Shown: positions 8,676 to 17,667 of the stretch, one piece after another
Layout of the letters: every line of letters begins with the position of its first letter
Position numbering within the stretch: the first letter of the stretch is position 1
Source of the DNA: Phycisphaeraceae bacterium
GTDB taxonomy: Bacteria > Planctomycetota > Phycisphaerae > Phycisphaerales > UBA1924
DNA length: 64,000 nt
Assembly (NCBI GenBank): GCA_019636675.1
Contig: JAHBXC010000001.1
Span: forward strand, 1,502,102 to 1,566,101
Direction: 5' to 3'
Notes under the pieces: generated by a model
The model's database searches: none
What the model was told of the DNA's origin: nothing
The model's input: the letters and a program-made list of their open reading frames with translations, nothing else
Position numbers and translations under genes: made by a program

Positions 8676-9562
8676 AGGGCGTCCCCGGGCGTCGTCGTCG
8701 GGCGGTGCAGCCCCGGCCCGTCCAACTCGCGCTCTCGTCGCGAGCGCCGCGCGACGACGGGGCCCTGCTTGCGGCGCAGACGCAGCCACAGGTCATACAG
8801 CGGGTGATGCGTGCCGGAGTGGCCCCCGATCAGGATGTCGAATGGTCGCGCGTCGCGCTCCATCACGATCTGCGCGAGCCGGCACTGGTTCTCACGCATC
8901 GCCTCGGTGATCGCCTCGGTCCACGCCTCAACCAGCCGCGTGCGTCGGGCGTCATCCCCCAGATCGGGAGCACGGACGCGCTGCACGCGCAGGAACGCCT
9001 CGGGGCGCTTGTCCTCCCAGAAGCCGTACTCGATCGCGAGCGACAGCACCGGGATCTCTCGCTCGGCGCTGGCCCGCGCCGCGATCGCGCCCACGCCCGG
9101 GCGCAGCGCGATCTCGTCGCGCACGTCGCGGAACTCGCCCTGGGGCGTGATCCACAGCGTGCATCGGTCCTCGGTGCTGAAACGCTGCAGCACGTGGCGC
9201 GTCATGCGGGGCAGCGAACGAGGGTCGTCGGGAGAAACCCCGAAGATGCCGAGCTTGCGCATGAACCGGAAGCGGCGCAGCTGCTCGATGTCCATCGGCG
9301 CCGCGTGCGTGCGAGAGGTCGTCAGCGTCGACGCCAGCAGCACGCACACGAGCGGATCCCACCACGAGGAGTGGTTGACCGCGATGATCGCCGGGCCGAG
9401 CCGCCGGTCGAGCGACTCGATCAGCTCACGCGAGCCCTTGACCATGCGGATCGCCGCGAACTGCTTGCGGAACATCCGGCGCGTGACGATGGAGAACCCC
9501 TTCGTCACGCGGGGCGAGAAGCGGCTGGGAAGGAACTCGATCGCGTCGTCTCGGTTCGCCAT
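8672..9562 (-). CDS. PlsC-type acyltransferase, candidate carotenoid acylation enzyme
   Basis: 296 residues from ATG 9562. The acyltransferase HxxxxD motif is visible as NHSSWWD near residue 64, followed by a glycerolipid-acyltransferase-like core with TLWITPQGEFRDVRDE, where the conserved PEG-type segment reads PQGEFR. There is no clear signal peptide. Placed between crtP (10 bases upstream) and crtQ (overlapping), it most likely acylates the glycosyl carotenoid, as the final step in staphyloxanthin-like pigments. A general phospholipid acyltransferase is the alternative. It is not homologous in appearance to the short staphylococcal CrtO, so no symbol is given. Confidence 0.78.
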   Translation of the reverse strand: MANRDDAIEFLPSRFSPRVTKGFSIVTRRMFRKQFAAIRMVKGSRELIESLDRRLGPAIIAVNHSSWWDPLVCVLLASTLTTSRTHAAPMDIEQLRRFRFMRKLGIFGVSPDDPRSLPRMTRHVLQRFSTEDRCTLWITPQGEFRDVRDEIALRPGVGAIAARASAEREIPVLSLAIEYGFWEDKRPEAFLRVQRVRAPDLGDDARRTRLVEAWTEAITEAMRENQCRLAQIVMERDARPFDILIGGHSGTHHPLYDLWLRLRRKQGPVVARRSRRERELDGPGLHRPTTTPGDAL

Positions 9563-9572
9563 GGGTCGTTTC

Positions 9573-11213
9573 TTAGGCCCCCACCCCGGCGAGATCGGGG
9601 CGCATCAGGGAATCAACGGGAGGCAGCTCGAGGCGGAAGTCCTCGCCGAGCACGCGCGCGGCGGTCACGCCCGACATCAGCACCATCGGCACGCCGGGCC
9701 CGGGGTTCGCGCTGCCGCCCGCGAAGTACAGGTTGTCGAGCACCCGCGAGCGGTTGTTGGGCTTGAACCCGCCGTGCAGCTTGCCGTGCGAGGCGAGCCC
9801 GTAGATCGCGCCGCCCTCGGCGTTGTAGAGCTTCTCGATGCCGCGCGGCGTCAGGGCTCGCTCGACGACGATGTGCTCCTCGATGTCTTCCATCCCGAAC
9901 CGCTTGAGCTTGTCGATCACGACGCGCCGGTAGCCGGTGAGCAGGTCGCCGGCGCCGAAGCCGCCCGGGTCGCGCCCGGCGCCGCTCGTCCAGCGGTGCC
10001 TGTCGCGCAGGTACGGGGTGTGGATGAGGACGTACAGCGCCTCGCCGCCCTCGGGCGCCTGTCCCTTGTCGGTGCGTGAGGGCGCCGCGATGTAGAGCGT
10101 CGGGTCGCGCGCCGGCTCGCCCTTCTTGTAAATGTCGTCGAACTCGGCGTGGCTGTCGGCGCTGAACAGGAAGTTGTGGTGCGCGAGGTGCTCGTACTGG
10201 CGCTTGAGCCCCAGGTAGAGCACGACGCCCGCGCAGGCCGGGGTGTACTTCTTCGCGATGTCGCGCTGGCGACCCAGCGCGTCGGCCTTGCCCGCTCGCC
10301 CGCCCAGCAGGTCCAGACAGGTCCGCTGCACATCGCAGTTGGAGACCACGGCGTCGCACGCGATCTCGCGCCCGTCGTCGAGACGAACCCCCGTCGCGCG
10401 GGCGCCCTCGCGCCGGATCTCAACCACGCGATGCCCGAGCACGAAATCCACGCCCTCTTCCTGGGCGATGCGCTCCAGCGAGCGAGCGACCTCGCGCGTG
10501 CCGCCCATCGGGTACCAGCACCCGTGGTCCACCTGCGCCGCCGCGATCAGCGAGAGGATCGCCGGCGCGAGGAAGGGCGAGGAGCCGACATACTGCAGGA
10601 AGTGCTCGCAGAGCTGGCGCACGTGGCTGTCGGGGATCCACGAGTGCGCCGTGCCGCCGACCGTCGAGTGCATGCGCATCTGCATGACATCGCGGAGCAG
10701 CCCCAGGTCCGTGGGCGGGACCGCCTTCATCACATCGCCGACAGAGCCGACATCGCGGTAGAAGAAAACGCGGTCGGACAGGCGGTACATCTTCCTCGCG
10801 AACTCGACGAACCGGAGGTACCCGGCGCCCGGCTTGGTCGTCGGGAACATGCGGTCGAGCTCGGCGGCGAGGCGCTTCTCGTCCTTCCAAAGGTTGATGA
10901 CCGTCCCGTCCTCGTAGAAACATCGCCACTGCGGGTCGAGGTCGATGAGGTCGATGTAGTCCTCGACGCGACGCCCGGATCGGGTGATGATCCCGCGCAG
11001 CACGTTCGGCAGCGTGATGATCGTCGGGCCCATGTCGAACGCGAAGCCCTCCTCGCGCAGGACGTTCATCTTCCCGCCGGCGTGGGCGTTCTGGTCGATC
11101 AGCGTCACCCGGCAGCCCATGGTGGTCAGCTCGACCGCCGAGGACAGCCCGGCGAGGCCGGCTCCGACCACGACGACGTGCGGCGAGGTGGATGCGTTGG
11201 TGTGTGCGGTCAT
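9573..11213 (-). CDS. crtP: CrtP-like C30 carotenoid oxidase (phytoene desaturase family)
   Basis: 546 residues from ATG 11213. The FAD-binding dinucleotide fold opens with VVVVGAGLAGLSSAVEL and an acidic residue at the end of the second strand. Family signatures include FAFDMGPTIITLPNV, FLQYVGSSPFLAPAILSL and the C-terminal FAGGSANPGPGVPMV. The central QYVGSS and CWYPMGG regions match remembered CrtP (diaponeurosporene oxidase) better than CrtN. It would oxidise terminal methyl groups to aldehydes, which aldH 46 bases upstream then converts to acids. Confusion with a CrtI- or CrtN-type desaturase is the main alternative. Confidence 0.82.
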   Translation of the reverse strand: MTAHTNASTSPHVVVVGAGLAGLSSAVELTTMGCRVTLIDQNAHAGGKMNVLREEGFAFDMGPTIITLPNVLRGIITRSGRRVEDYIDLIDLDPQWRCFYEDGTVINLWKDEKRLAAELDRMFPTTKPGAGYLRFVEFARKMYRLSDRVFFYRDVGSVGDVMKAVPPTDLGLLRDVMQMRMHSTVGGTAHSWIPDSHVRQLCEHFLQYVGSSPFLAPAILSLIAAAQVDHGCWYPMGGTREVARSLERIAQEEGVDFVLGHRVVEIRREGARATGVRLDDGREIACDAVVSNCDVQRTCLDLLGGRAGKADALGRQRDIAKKYTPACAGVVLYLGLKRQYEHLAHHNFLFSADSHAEFDDIYKKGEPARDPTLYIAAPSRTDKGQAPEGGEALYVLIHTPYLRDRHRWTSGAGRDPGGFGAGDLLTGYRRVVIDKLKRFGMEDIEEHIVVERALTPRGIEKLYNAEGGAIYGLASHGKLHGGFKPNNRSRVLDNLYFAGGSANPGPGVPMVLMSGVTAARVLGEDFRLELPPVDSLMRPDLAGVGA

Positions 11214-11259
11214 GCGTCAGCGTTCTCGTGTCAGGAAGGGGCGTGTCTGGTGGAGGGTA

Positions 11260-12771
11260 TCAGACGCGCGCATCGGCAGGGACCGGTCGGGTTGCGTTCG
11301 GACCGGCGCCCGGCGCGGGCGTGGTGATCGACGCAGGCGCGTCTCCGGATGCGGCCGCGCCTGTTTGCCCGGGCGGTCCGCCCGGCGCGCGCCTGGGCCC
11401 GTAGAGGCGCGAGAGCACGGCGTCGAACTGGCGGCGCTGTCCCGGGGGGGGCTCGTCGAGCCCCGGACGCACCCGGGGCGTCCTCGACAGATGCACCGGG
11501 CGCGTCAGCGCCAGCAGCCCCGACTCGCCGCGAGACTCGCCCCAGCCCGACGCGCCCCGCCCCGAGATCGAGGACGCCGGGTGGCCCGTGGGGATCACGC
11601 AGTCGTTGTGGGTCACGGTCGTCGACCCGAGACGGCGGGCCAGGGCCCGTGCCCCGGCGCGGTCCTGTGTGAAGACGCTCGTCGCGAGGTGCTGCTCGCA
11701 GCGCGCGTGGACGCGCAGCGCGTGCTCCGTGTCCTCGACAGGCACCAGCGCGATCGCCGGCCCGAAGTGATCGCCCGCGACGAGCGCGGCGTGCTCCGGG
11801 CAGTCGGCGATCGCGACAGGGACGAACACCCCCCCACGGGGCGGCTCGAGCACGCCCGACAGGGGACGCCCGCCGGCGCGGGTCGCGTCGCGCGCCAGAT
11901 CGAACACGCGCCGCGCCGCCTGCTCGTCGATCAGCCGTCGGGCGCGAGCGCCCGACGCCAGCGGCGCCATCGCTTCGAGAAACACGCCGTACACCCGCCG
12001 GTCGATCAGCGCGCGACGCGGCGCCATGCAGGTCTGGCCGGCGTTGGTCGTCGCGGCGTGCCAGATCGTGCGGGCCGCCAGCCGAGGGTCGGCGTCTGCG
12101 AGCACGAACGCGCTGTCCCGCCCGGAGAGCTCGAGGGTCGTGGGGGTGAGGGTCTCGGCGCCCCAGCGCGCGATCTCGCGCCCGACGCTGGTGGAGCCGG
12201 TGAACACGACGTGATCGAAGCGGCACTCGCGCAGCATGGCCGCGCCCGCCTCGCGCGTCGCGTCCACCCAGCGCAGACGCCCCTCGGGCAGCCCGGCGTC
12301 GCGCGCGATCGCGAGCAGCACACCCTGTGTGCGAGGCGACCGCTCGCTGGGCTTGACGACGACGCGGTTTCCGGCGACGAGCGCCTGCGTGAGCTGGATC
12401 CCCAGCAGCTGCACCGGATAGTTCCAGGTCGCGATGACGCCAACCGTGCCCAGGGGCTCACACGCGACGCGATGGGACTGACCCAGCATCCACCAAGGCG
12501 AGCCGGGCAGACGCCTGTCGCGGAGCGTGCGAGCGGCGCGGCGCTCGTGCCAGCGGATCGCGCTCAGCAGGGGCAGTATGTCGGCCGTCAGCGCCTCCCA
12601 GGGGGTTTTGTGCACTTCCTGGACACAGAGATCGATCAGCTCGTCGCGCCGGGCGGCCACGCCTGCCCGGAACGATCGGAGCCATCGCACCCGCTCGCGC
12701 ACCGGCCAGTGCTCCGGCCCTTCCTGGGGGCTGTCGGCGCGGTCGCCGGGATGGATCACATGGTCGGTCAT
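11260..12771 (-). CDS. aldH: Aldehyde dehydrogenase, candidate diapocarotenal dehydrogenase AldH
   Basis: 503 residues from ATG 12771; a GTG three codons upstream (12780) is also possible. The NAD-dependent ALDH fold is complete: GVIATWNYPVQL, VVKPSERSPRTQG, FTGSTSVGREIA, the general-base glutamate in TTLELSGRDSAFV and the catalytic cysteine in NAGQTCMAPRR. Downstream crtP and divergent crtN indicate that the substrate is a C30 carotenoid aldehyde, oxidised to the carboxylate before glycosylation. It is the first gene of the minus-strand light operon, so its promoter should lie in the 161-base divergent region shared with crtN. The last 60 residues are Pro/Ala/Gly-rich and probably disordered. 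Confidence 0.84.
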   Translation of the reverse strand: MTDHVIHPGDRADSPQEGPEHWPVRERVRWLRSFRAGVAARRDELIDLCVQEVHKTPWEALTADILPLLSAIRWHERRAARTLRDRRLPGSPWWMLGQSHRVACEPLGTVGVIATWNYPVQLLGIQLTQALVAGNRVVVKPSERSPRTQGVLLAIARDAGLPEGRLRWVDATREAGAAMLRECRFDHVVFTGSTSVGREIARWGAETLTPTTLELSGRDSAFVLADADPRLAARTIWHAATTNAGQTCMAPRRALIDRRVYGVFLEAMAPLASGARARRLIDEQAARRVFDLARDATRAGGRPLSGVLEPPRGGVFVPVAIADCPEHAALVAGDHFGPAIALVPVEDTEHALRVHARCEQHLATSVFTQDRAGARALARRLGSTTVTHNDCVIPTGHPASSISGRGASGWGESRGESGLLALTRPVHLSRTPRVRPGLDEPPPGQRRQFDAVLSRLYGPRRAPGGPPGQTGAAASGDAPASITTPAPGAGPNATRPVPADARV

Positions 12772-12794
12772 CGATGACACGCGCGGGTTCGGCG

Positions 12795-12813
12795 TTGACT
12801 CGGTAGTCTAGTC
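12795..12813. promoter_or_regulatory. Operator-like repeat between aldH and crtN
   Basis: The divergent region contains GACT-cggt-AGTC, an inverted repeat, directly followed by a second TAGTC copy, within TTGACTCGGTAGTCTAGTC. It sits 24 bases upstream of the aldH ATG and about 120 bases upstream of crtN. Clustered short inverted and direct repeats between divergent carotenoid genes are typical operator architecture, for example for MerR-type LitR/CarH repressors. No such regulator gene is in the window, and no consensus is shown to match. Confidence 0.35.
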
Positions 12814-12878
12814 GATCGGGCCTGCGCGCCGGATGCGTTCGGACGATCTCGCCCGCCGAATCCGCCCCGACGCATTCG

Positions 12879-12890
12879 CCGAACGTTCGG
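12879..12890. promoter_or_regulatory. Perfect 12-base palindrome upstream of crtN
   Basis: CCGAACGTTCGG is a perfect palindrome 42 bases before the crtN GTG. Half-sites recur nearby (GCGTTCGG at 12835-12842, and a GGTTCGGCG on the aldH side). It could be a regulator half-site pair controlling crtN or the divergent operon. In GC-rich DNA such a palindrome can also occur by chance. Confidence 0.35.
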
Positions 12891-12932
12891 GTCCCGCGGC
12901 CGCCGCCGCCAGAGAACCACCAGGAGTCGCGC

Positions 12933-14519
12933 GTGACCACGATCGCCCAGCCCGTCAGCACCGCCCGACGACCGGTCTCGTCGCCCTCCGGCGGCGCGAA
13001 GAGCGACGTCGCGGTGATCGGCGCCGGGCCGGGCGGGCTCGCCGTCGCCATGCTGCTGGCCGCCAGCGGCGTGAAGGTCACGGTGTACGAAGCGATGGAC
13101 CGCGTGGGCGGGCGGACCAGCCGCGTCACGCTGCGCGACGGGCAGAACCGCGCCTTCCACTTCGACCGCGGACCGACCTTCTTTCTCATGCCTTATGTGC
13201 TCGAAGAGATCTTCAGCGCGACCGGGCGATCGCTGTACGACTACGCCGACCTCTCTCGCCTCGATCCGATGTACCGGCTGGTGCTCGGGCGCGAGGGGAA
13301 GGACTCGCTGATCGTCGAGACCACGCAGGACCTCGACCGCATGAGCGCGCAGCTCGAGACGATCGAGAAGGGCGCCGGCGCCGAGTTCCAGCGGTTCATC
13401 CGCGACAACCGCAAAAAACTCGACGCGATGACCCCCCTGCTGCGCAGGCCCATCAAGAGCGTGCTGGACCTGATCTCGCTCGACGCGATGAAGTGCGCGC
13501 CGATCCTGGAGCCCCACCGCTCGGTGAACTCGCTGCTCGGGAAGTACTTCGACGACCCGCTCGTGAAGATCTCCCTCACCTTCCAGAGCAAGTACCTGGG
13601 CATGAGCCCCTATGAGTGTCCGAGTCTGTTCAGCATCCTGCCCTTCATCGAGTACGAGTACGGCATCTGGCACCCCAAGGGAGGGTGCAACGCGCTCATG
13701 CACGCGATGGCCGAGGTCTGCCGCGAGATGGGCGTCGAGATCCGCACCGGCGCGCCCGTCGAGAAGATCGCCTTCAGAGGCAGGCGCGCGACGGGCGTCG
13801 TGGTCGACGGGCAGACCCACGCGCACGAGCATGTCGTCGTCAACGCCGACGCGACCTGGGCGATGAAGAACCTCATCCCCGAGAGCGTGCGGCGCTCGCA
13901 GGATTCCGACGCGAATCTCGACGCGAAAAAGTACTCCTGCTCGACGTACATGCTCTATCTTGGGGTCGACGGCGAGGTCGAGCTGCCCCACCACACGATC
14001 TATGTCTCGCGCGACTACGAGGGCAACCTGAAGGACATCACCGAGCGCGGGCGCCTGACCGAGGACCCCTCGACCTATGTCTGCAACCCCAGCGCGACCG
14101 ATCCCACCCTCGCGCCGAGCGGGTGCAGCGCGCTCTATGTGCTCGTGCCCACGCCCAACGCCAAAGCGGGCATCGACTGGAAGCAGGCCGACGCGATCGT
14201 GCGCGAGCGCGCCATGCACGCGATGGAGCGCGAGATGGGGATCGAGCGCATCCGCGAACGCGTCGTCTGCGAGCAGCGCATCACCCCCGACGACTGGCGA
14301 GGGCACCACATCAATTTCGGCGCAACCTTCAACCTGGCGCACAACCTGGGCCAGATGCTGCACAAACGCCCCCACCACGAGCTGCAGGGCGTCGAGGGCG
14401 TCTGGATGGTCGGGGGCGGCACGCACCCGGGCTCGGGCCTGCCGGTCATCTTCCTCTCCAGCCAGATCACCGCGAAACTGCTGTGCGAGCGGGTGGGAGC
14501 GACCTACGCGGGCGCGTGA
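12933..14519 (+). CDS. crtN: CrtN-like dehydrosqualene/squalene desaturase
   Basis: 528 residues from GTG 12933, preceded by AGGAG at 12922-12926 with a six-base spacer. The FAD fold is VAVIGAGPGGLAVAMLLAASG after a 24-residue leader. The segment FQSKYLGMSPYECPSLFSIL and the GIWHPKGG motif match remembered CrtN rather than CrtP. The C-terminus has WMVGGGTHPGSGLPVIFLSS, the usual FAD-contact region. In planctomycetes C30 carotenoids are known to derive from squalene made by HpnCDE; no squalene or dehydrosqualene synthase is in this window, so the precursor enzymes must lie elsewhere. It is transcribed away from the aldH-to-phrB operon. Confidence 0.84.
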   Translation: MTTIAQPVSTARRPVSSPSGGAKSDVAVIGAGPGGLAVAMLLAASGVKVTVYEAMDRVGGRTSRVTLRDGQNRAFHFDRGPTFFLMPYVLEEIFSATGRSLYDYADLSRLDPMYRLVLGREGKDSLIVETTQDLDRMSAQLETIEKGAGAEFQRFIRDNRKKLDAMTPLLRRPIKSVLDLISLDAMKCAPILEPHRSVNSLLGKYFDDPLVKISLTFQSKYLGMSPYECPSLFSILPFIEYEYGIWHPKGGCNALMHAMAEVCREMGVEIRTGAPVEKIAFRGRRATGVVVDGQTHAHEHVVVNADATWAMKNLIPESVRRSQDSDANLDAKKYSCSTYMLYLGVDGEVELPHHTIYVSRDYEGNLKDITERGRLTEDPSTYVCNPSATDPTLAPSGCSALYVLVPTPNAKAGIDWKQADAIVRERAMHAMEREMGIERIRERVVCEQRITPDDWRGHHINFGATFNLAHNLGQMLHKRPHHELQGVEGVWMVGGGTHPGSGLPVIFLSSQITAKLLCERVGATYAGA

Positions 14520-14522
14520 AAA

Positions 14523-14542
14523 CGCCGCGGTTGTCCGCGGCG
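14523..14542. terminator. Hairpin between convergent crtN and secreted-protein gene
   Basis: A perfect 8-base stem CGCCGCGG with loop TTGT lies 3 bases after the crtN stop and 31 bases before the stop of the opposing gene. There is no T-run on either side, so it may be a weak or bidirectional terminator. Confidence 0.45.
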
Positions 14543-14573
14543 GCTGATCACACTCGATCTTCCTTCGGATCTC

Positions 14574-15371
14574 TCAGTTGCAGTCGACGCCGAAGTTCGA
14601 CAGCGTCTCGTTGAGATCGGAGAAGTTCACCACCCCGTCGCCGTTCACGTCGCCGGGGATGCCGGCGCCGCTCTGGCCGAACGCGCTGAGCACGGCGTTG
14701 AGGTCGGAGAAGTTCACCACGCCGTCGCCGTTGGCGTCGCCCGGGCAGGCCGGCGCGTCGACGCCGAGGTTCGCCTGCGCCCACGCGACGGCGGCGGTGA
14801 AGTCCTGCAGCGTCGCGTTCTGATCGAAGACCATCCAGAACGGCTCGGAGTCCGCGATCGCCGGGGAAGTATTGAAGAGCTCGAGTTTGAGGAGATACAC
14901 GCCGTTGGTGGCCGCGAAATCGAGCGCGTAGACCAGGTGGCGGTGCCACACGCCGGTGCTCGAGACGCCGACGGTGAAGCCCTGCACGGTGGTGTCGGGC
15001 GTCGCCGGGCTCGAAACCGGGGACAGCGTCGCGAAGGAGATCTCGATGGGGAAGGGCGAGAGCGTGGAGAAGTCGGTCCCGTTCCAGCGCCGCACCTGAT
15101 CGAGGATGCGGAAACCAACGGCGGTGCCGACCGGGAAGGTCCCGGGCAGGCAGTCGAAGCCGGGGTCGTTCGTGAGATTGGGGACGACGAGCCCGAACTT
15201 CGCGTCGAAGACTCGCTGGGGCTGGAAGGCGCCCGAGACGAACGCGCTGGTGACGATCCGGCCTTCATCGACGCTGAGCAGGATGTCGCCGGTGTGGGTG
15301 AGGCCTCCCGCCGCGGCGAGCGACGACGACGCGGACAGGGCCGCGATCGCGGCGAGTGAACGAGTGTGCAT
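14574..15371 (-). CDS. Secreted protein with tandem dockerin-like C-terminal module
   Basis: 265 residues from ATG 15371, with GGGAG eight bases upstream. A signal peptide (about residues 1-21, ending SSLAAAGG) is followed by a beta-rich domain of unknown family, roughly residues 22-200, including a VWHRHLVYALDF segment. The C-terminus has CPGDANGDGVVNFSDLNAVL and then PGDVNGDGVVNFSDLNETLS: two dockerin type I-like calcium loops about 30 residues apart. The same tail ends five other proteins in this window. Calcium binding follows from the DxNxDGxxNxxD pattern; surface attachment is inference. Confidence 0.82.
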   Translation of the reverse strand: MHTRSLAAIAALSASSSLAAAGGLTHTGDILLSVDEGRIVTSAFVSGAFQPQRVFDAKFGLVVPNLTNDPGFDCLPGTFPVGTAVGFRILDQVRRWNGTDFSTLSPFPIEISFATLSPVSSPATPDTTVQGFTVGVSSTGVWHRHLVYALDFAATNGVYLLKLELFNTSPAIADSEPFWMVFDQNATLQDFTAAVAWAQANLGVDAPACPGDANGDGVVNFSDLNAVLSAFGQSGAGIPGDVNGDGVVNFSDLNETLSNFGVDCN

Positions 15372-15512
15372 GGGTGATCTCCCGTAACGGGGTGGCGCCG
15401 CGGCTGGACGCGCCGCGGGAGGGGCTGGTCGCCGTGGACGCCCGATCCCGCTCTGGACGGCGCGGGAATCGGCGGCGATGTCCAGAGTCTACGAGCGCCG
15501 AGCGCTTTCGTT

Positions 15513-15980
15513 TCACCCCGGATGACGGATGTCGCGACTCTGGTGAATCGCGGCGTGCCTGGGCTCGAAACTGGTTCCAGGGATGACGGAGCCGTGACGC
15601 CCCGGGGCGTGATCCGTCGGGCCCGAGGCGCCGGGGTGACCCGTACGCACTCGGTCCCCATCCCCCCCGTCCTCTTCCAGACCCGCGCGGGCGGCGCGGA
15701 TCTGCTCCTCCTCGAATCGCGCGAGGTGGGCGGCCATGCTGGCGCGGATCATCCGCCGGATGAGCAGCGTCAGACAGATCAGAAAGGCGCTGACGCACCC
15801 GAGAAACACCACGTCGACAAGCACCCCCCCGATCCGCAGGCCCGGCACAAAGACCACCAGGCCTGAAAGGACCGCGGCGAGGAGCGTGACGAGCGTGAGG
15901 AGGACCATGAGCAAAGTGACCGGGTAAGCGTGGCCGGGAGGTGACGGAACGAAGTCGAGAACCCTTCCTATCGACATCAT
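15513..15980 (-). CDS. Small two-helix membrane protein, unknown function
   Basis: 155 residues from ATG 15980 (a second ATG follows directly). Two hydrophobic stretches are clear, about residues 19-46 (TLLMVLLTLVTLLAAVLSG and on) and 50-73 (GGVLVDVVFLGCVSAFLICL). A basic amphipathic helix with RRMIRASMAAHLARFEEEQI follows. The last 50 residues are Gly/Asp/His-rich and look disordered. I recognise no family. It lies downstream of the histidine kinase gene on the same strand with a 123-base gap that contains hairpins, so membership of that operon is doubtful. Confidence 0.55.
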   Translation of the reverse strand: MMSIGRVLDFVPSPPGHAYPVTLLMVLLTLVTLLAAVLSGLVVFVPGLRIGGVLVDVVFLGCVSAFLICLTLLIRRMIRASMAAHLARFEEEQIRAARAGLEEDGGDGDRVRTGHPGASGPTDHAPGRHGSVIPGTSFEPRHAAIHQSRDIRHPG

Positions 15981-16103
15981 CGAACGAAGGGGTCAACTAC
16001 GGGTGAGTTGCGGGTGAAAGCGCCCTCATCTTGACCCCGGCGCGCACTCTCGGCGCGCTCCCGGCCGATTCTCGGACCTTCCCGAAATCGGCGCCCGGGA
16101 GAC

Positions 16104-17642
16104 TCAGCGCCCCACGAAGGGACGCCCGGGGTCGGGCTCACGCTCGATGGACGGGTCGATTGGGGTGCCCCGGTCGTTCCCCTCGCGAGGGAGTGCGATG
16201 GTGAACGCGCAGCCCCCCTCATCGAGGTTGCGGACGGTGATGAGGCCCCCGTGAAGCTCGGCGATGCCCTGGGCGATCTCGAGCCCGAGGCCGTGGCCCC
16301 GCCCCCGCCGGACCTCGGACTTGGCCTGCGCGAAGCGGTCGAAGATGTGATCGATGAGCTCGCAGGGGATCCCGGTCCCGTGATCGCGCACGGTGATCGT
16401 CGCGGAGCCGTTGTCGACGCGCGGCTCGATGTGCACGACGCCGCGCTCGGGGCTGAACCGGATCGCGTTGCGCACGAGGTTGTTGAGCATCGTGCGCAGC
16501 AGCTCGGGCTCGCCGAGCACGGCGGCGTCGAGCGTGTCGTCCTGGTCGAGCAGGCACGGATCGATCGTGACGTTGTGCTGCCGCGCCATCGAGGCGCACT
16601 GCGAGGCGGAGTCGAGCACCAGATCGTTGACGGTGATGCGCTCCAGGCGCGTGGAAGACTTCCCCTCGCGGACGCGCGTGAGCAGGAGAAAGCTGTCGAT
16701 GAGCCGGCCGAGGCGCTTCAGCTCCTCCTCGACGCTGCGCAGGAACGCGCCGACCTCGGGTGGGACGCCCTCGGGCTTGAGCGTCTGGAGCTCGGTGAGG
16801 ATCACCGCGATGGGCGTCTTGAGCTCGTGCGAGACATTGGACATCACGCGCGCCTGCGCGAGAAACCCCTTCTCGATTCTCTGTCGGGCGTTCTCGAGCT
16901 CGGCCTGCAGGGCTGCGACCTCGGGCGAGTTGGATTCGAGCCCGACACGCCTGCCGATCGATTCGGGCGAAAGACGGCGCGCGATGCGCCCGAGCTCGTG
17001 CAGCGGAGCGGTCGCGATGCCTGCGACGAACCACCCGCTGACCAGCGCCGACAGAAGCCCGATCGGCAGCGTCACCGCCAGGACCTGGAAGGACAACCCG
17101 AGCATGGCCGACGCGTGCGAGTCGTCGATGGCGCAGAGCAGGACGTGCGGGACGCCCTCGTGCGATTCGATCGGGATGAGCTTCGCCCGGACCATGATCT
17201 CATCGCGAGCGCCAGCTCGATCGGGCAGCCGGAGCGGGAATCGGACGACGCGTGGGCGGGAGTCGTCCAGGGTGCGCCGGACAGCGCCGGGAGGCGGCAC
17301 AACCGGCGACGAGCCAGAGTTCGCGAGCAGATCGCCCTGCGCGTTGTACACCCCCAGCGTGATGTCCTCGTGGAGGGTGGGGCCCATCCTTCGCCGCATG
17401 ATCGCGCGGAGCTGCATGTCGTTCATGTCGGCGAGCGACGCCGCCACGTCGGCGCGCACGAGGTTGGAGTGCAGACGCAGCCGATCGTCGAAGAGGCGGT
17501 TGATCGACGCTCGCTGGTAGAGCATGAACACCAGGCCCAGCGTGAGCTGGATCACGGCGAAGATGAGCAGCACCCACAGCGTCAGCCGGAGCCGCAGCGT
17601 GGGCGTGAGCGTGCGAATGCTCTGTGCGAGTCGGTGTGGCAT
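16104..17642 (-). CDS. Membrane sensor histidine kinase
   Basis: 512 residues from ATG 17642. Membrane helices lie at about 20-42 and 183-210, enclosing a 140-residue periplasmic sensor region with no named fold. A HAMP-like linker (about 208-262) leads to the H-box RVMSNVSHELKTPIAV with the phospho-accepting His272. The ATPase domain has the N-box RTMLNNLVRNAIRFS, and G-boxes DHGTGIP and RGRGHGLGLEIAQG. It is the partner of the OmpR-family regulator 25 bases upstream on the same strand. The signal is unknown; downstream stress-type genes on the other side of the regulator suggest an envelope or general stress input. Confidence 0.92.
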   Translation of the reverse strand: MPHRLAQSIRTLTPTLRLRLTLWVLLIFAVIQLTLGLVFMLYQRASINRLFDDRLRLHSNLVRADVAASLADMNDMQLRAIMRRRMGPTLHEDITLGVYNAQGDLLANSGSSPVVPPPGAVRRTLDDSRPRVVRFPLRLPDRAGARDEIMVRAKLIPIESHEGVPHVLLCAIDDSHASAMLGLSFQVLAVTLPIGLLSALVSGWFVAGIATAPLHELGRIARRLSPESIGRRVGLESNSPEVAALQAELENARQRIEKGFLAQARVMSNVSHELKTPIAVILTELQTLKPEGVPPEVGAFLRSVEEELKRLGRLIDSFLLLTRVREGKSSTRLERITVNDLVLDSASQCASMARQHNVTIDPCLLDQDDTLDAAVLGEPELLRTMLNNLVRNAIRFSPERGVVHIEPRVDNGSATITVRDHGTGIPCELIDHIFDRFAQAKSEVRRGRGHGLGLEIAQGIAELHGGLITVRNLDEGGCAFTIALPREGNDRGTPIDPSIEREPDPGRPFVGR

Positions 17643-17667
17643 GCGTCTGGTCCCGCGCCGAGGCCCG

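Noticed and set aside
5995..8796. Single very long protein fusing SDR and an Arg-rich N-terminus
   Set aside because: The upstream part is an out-of-frame reading of the glycosyltransferase gene; the ATG at 7509 directly precedes the Rossmann fold.
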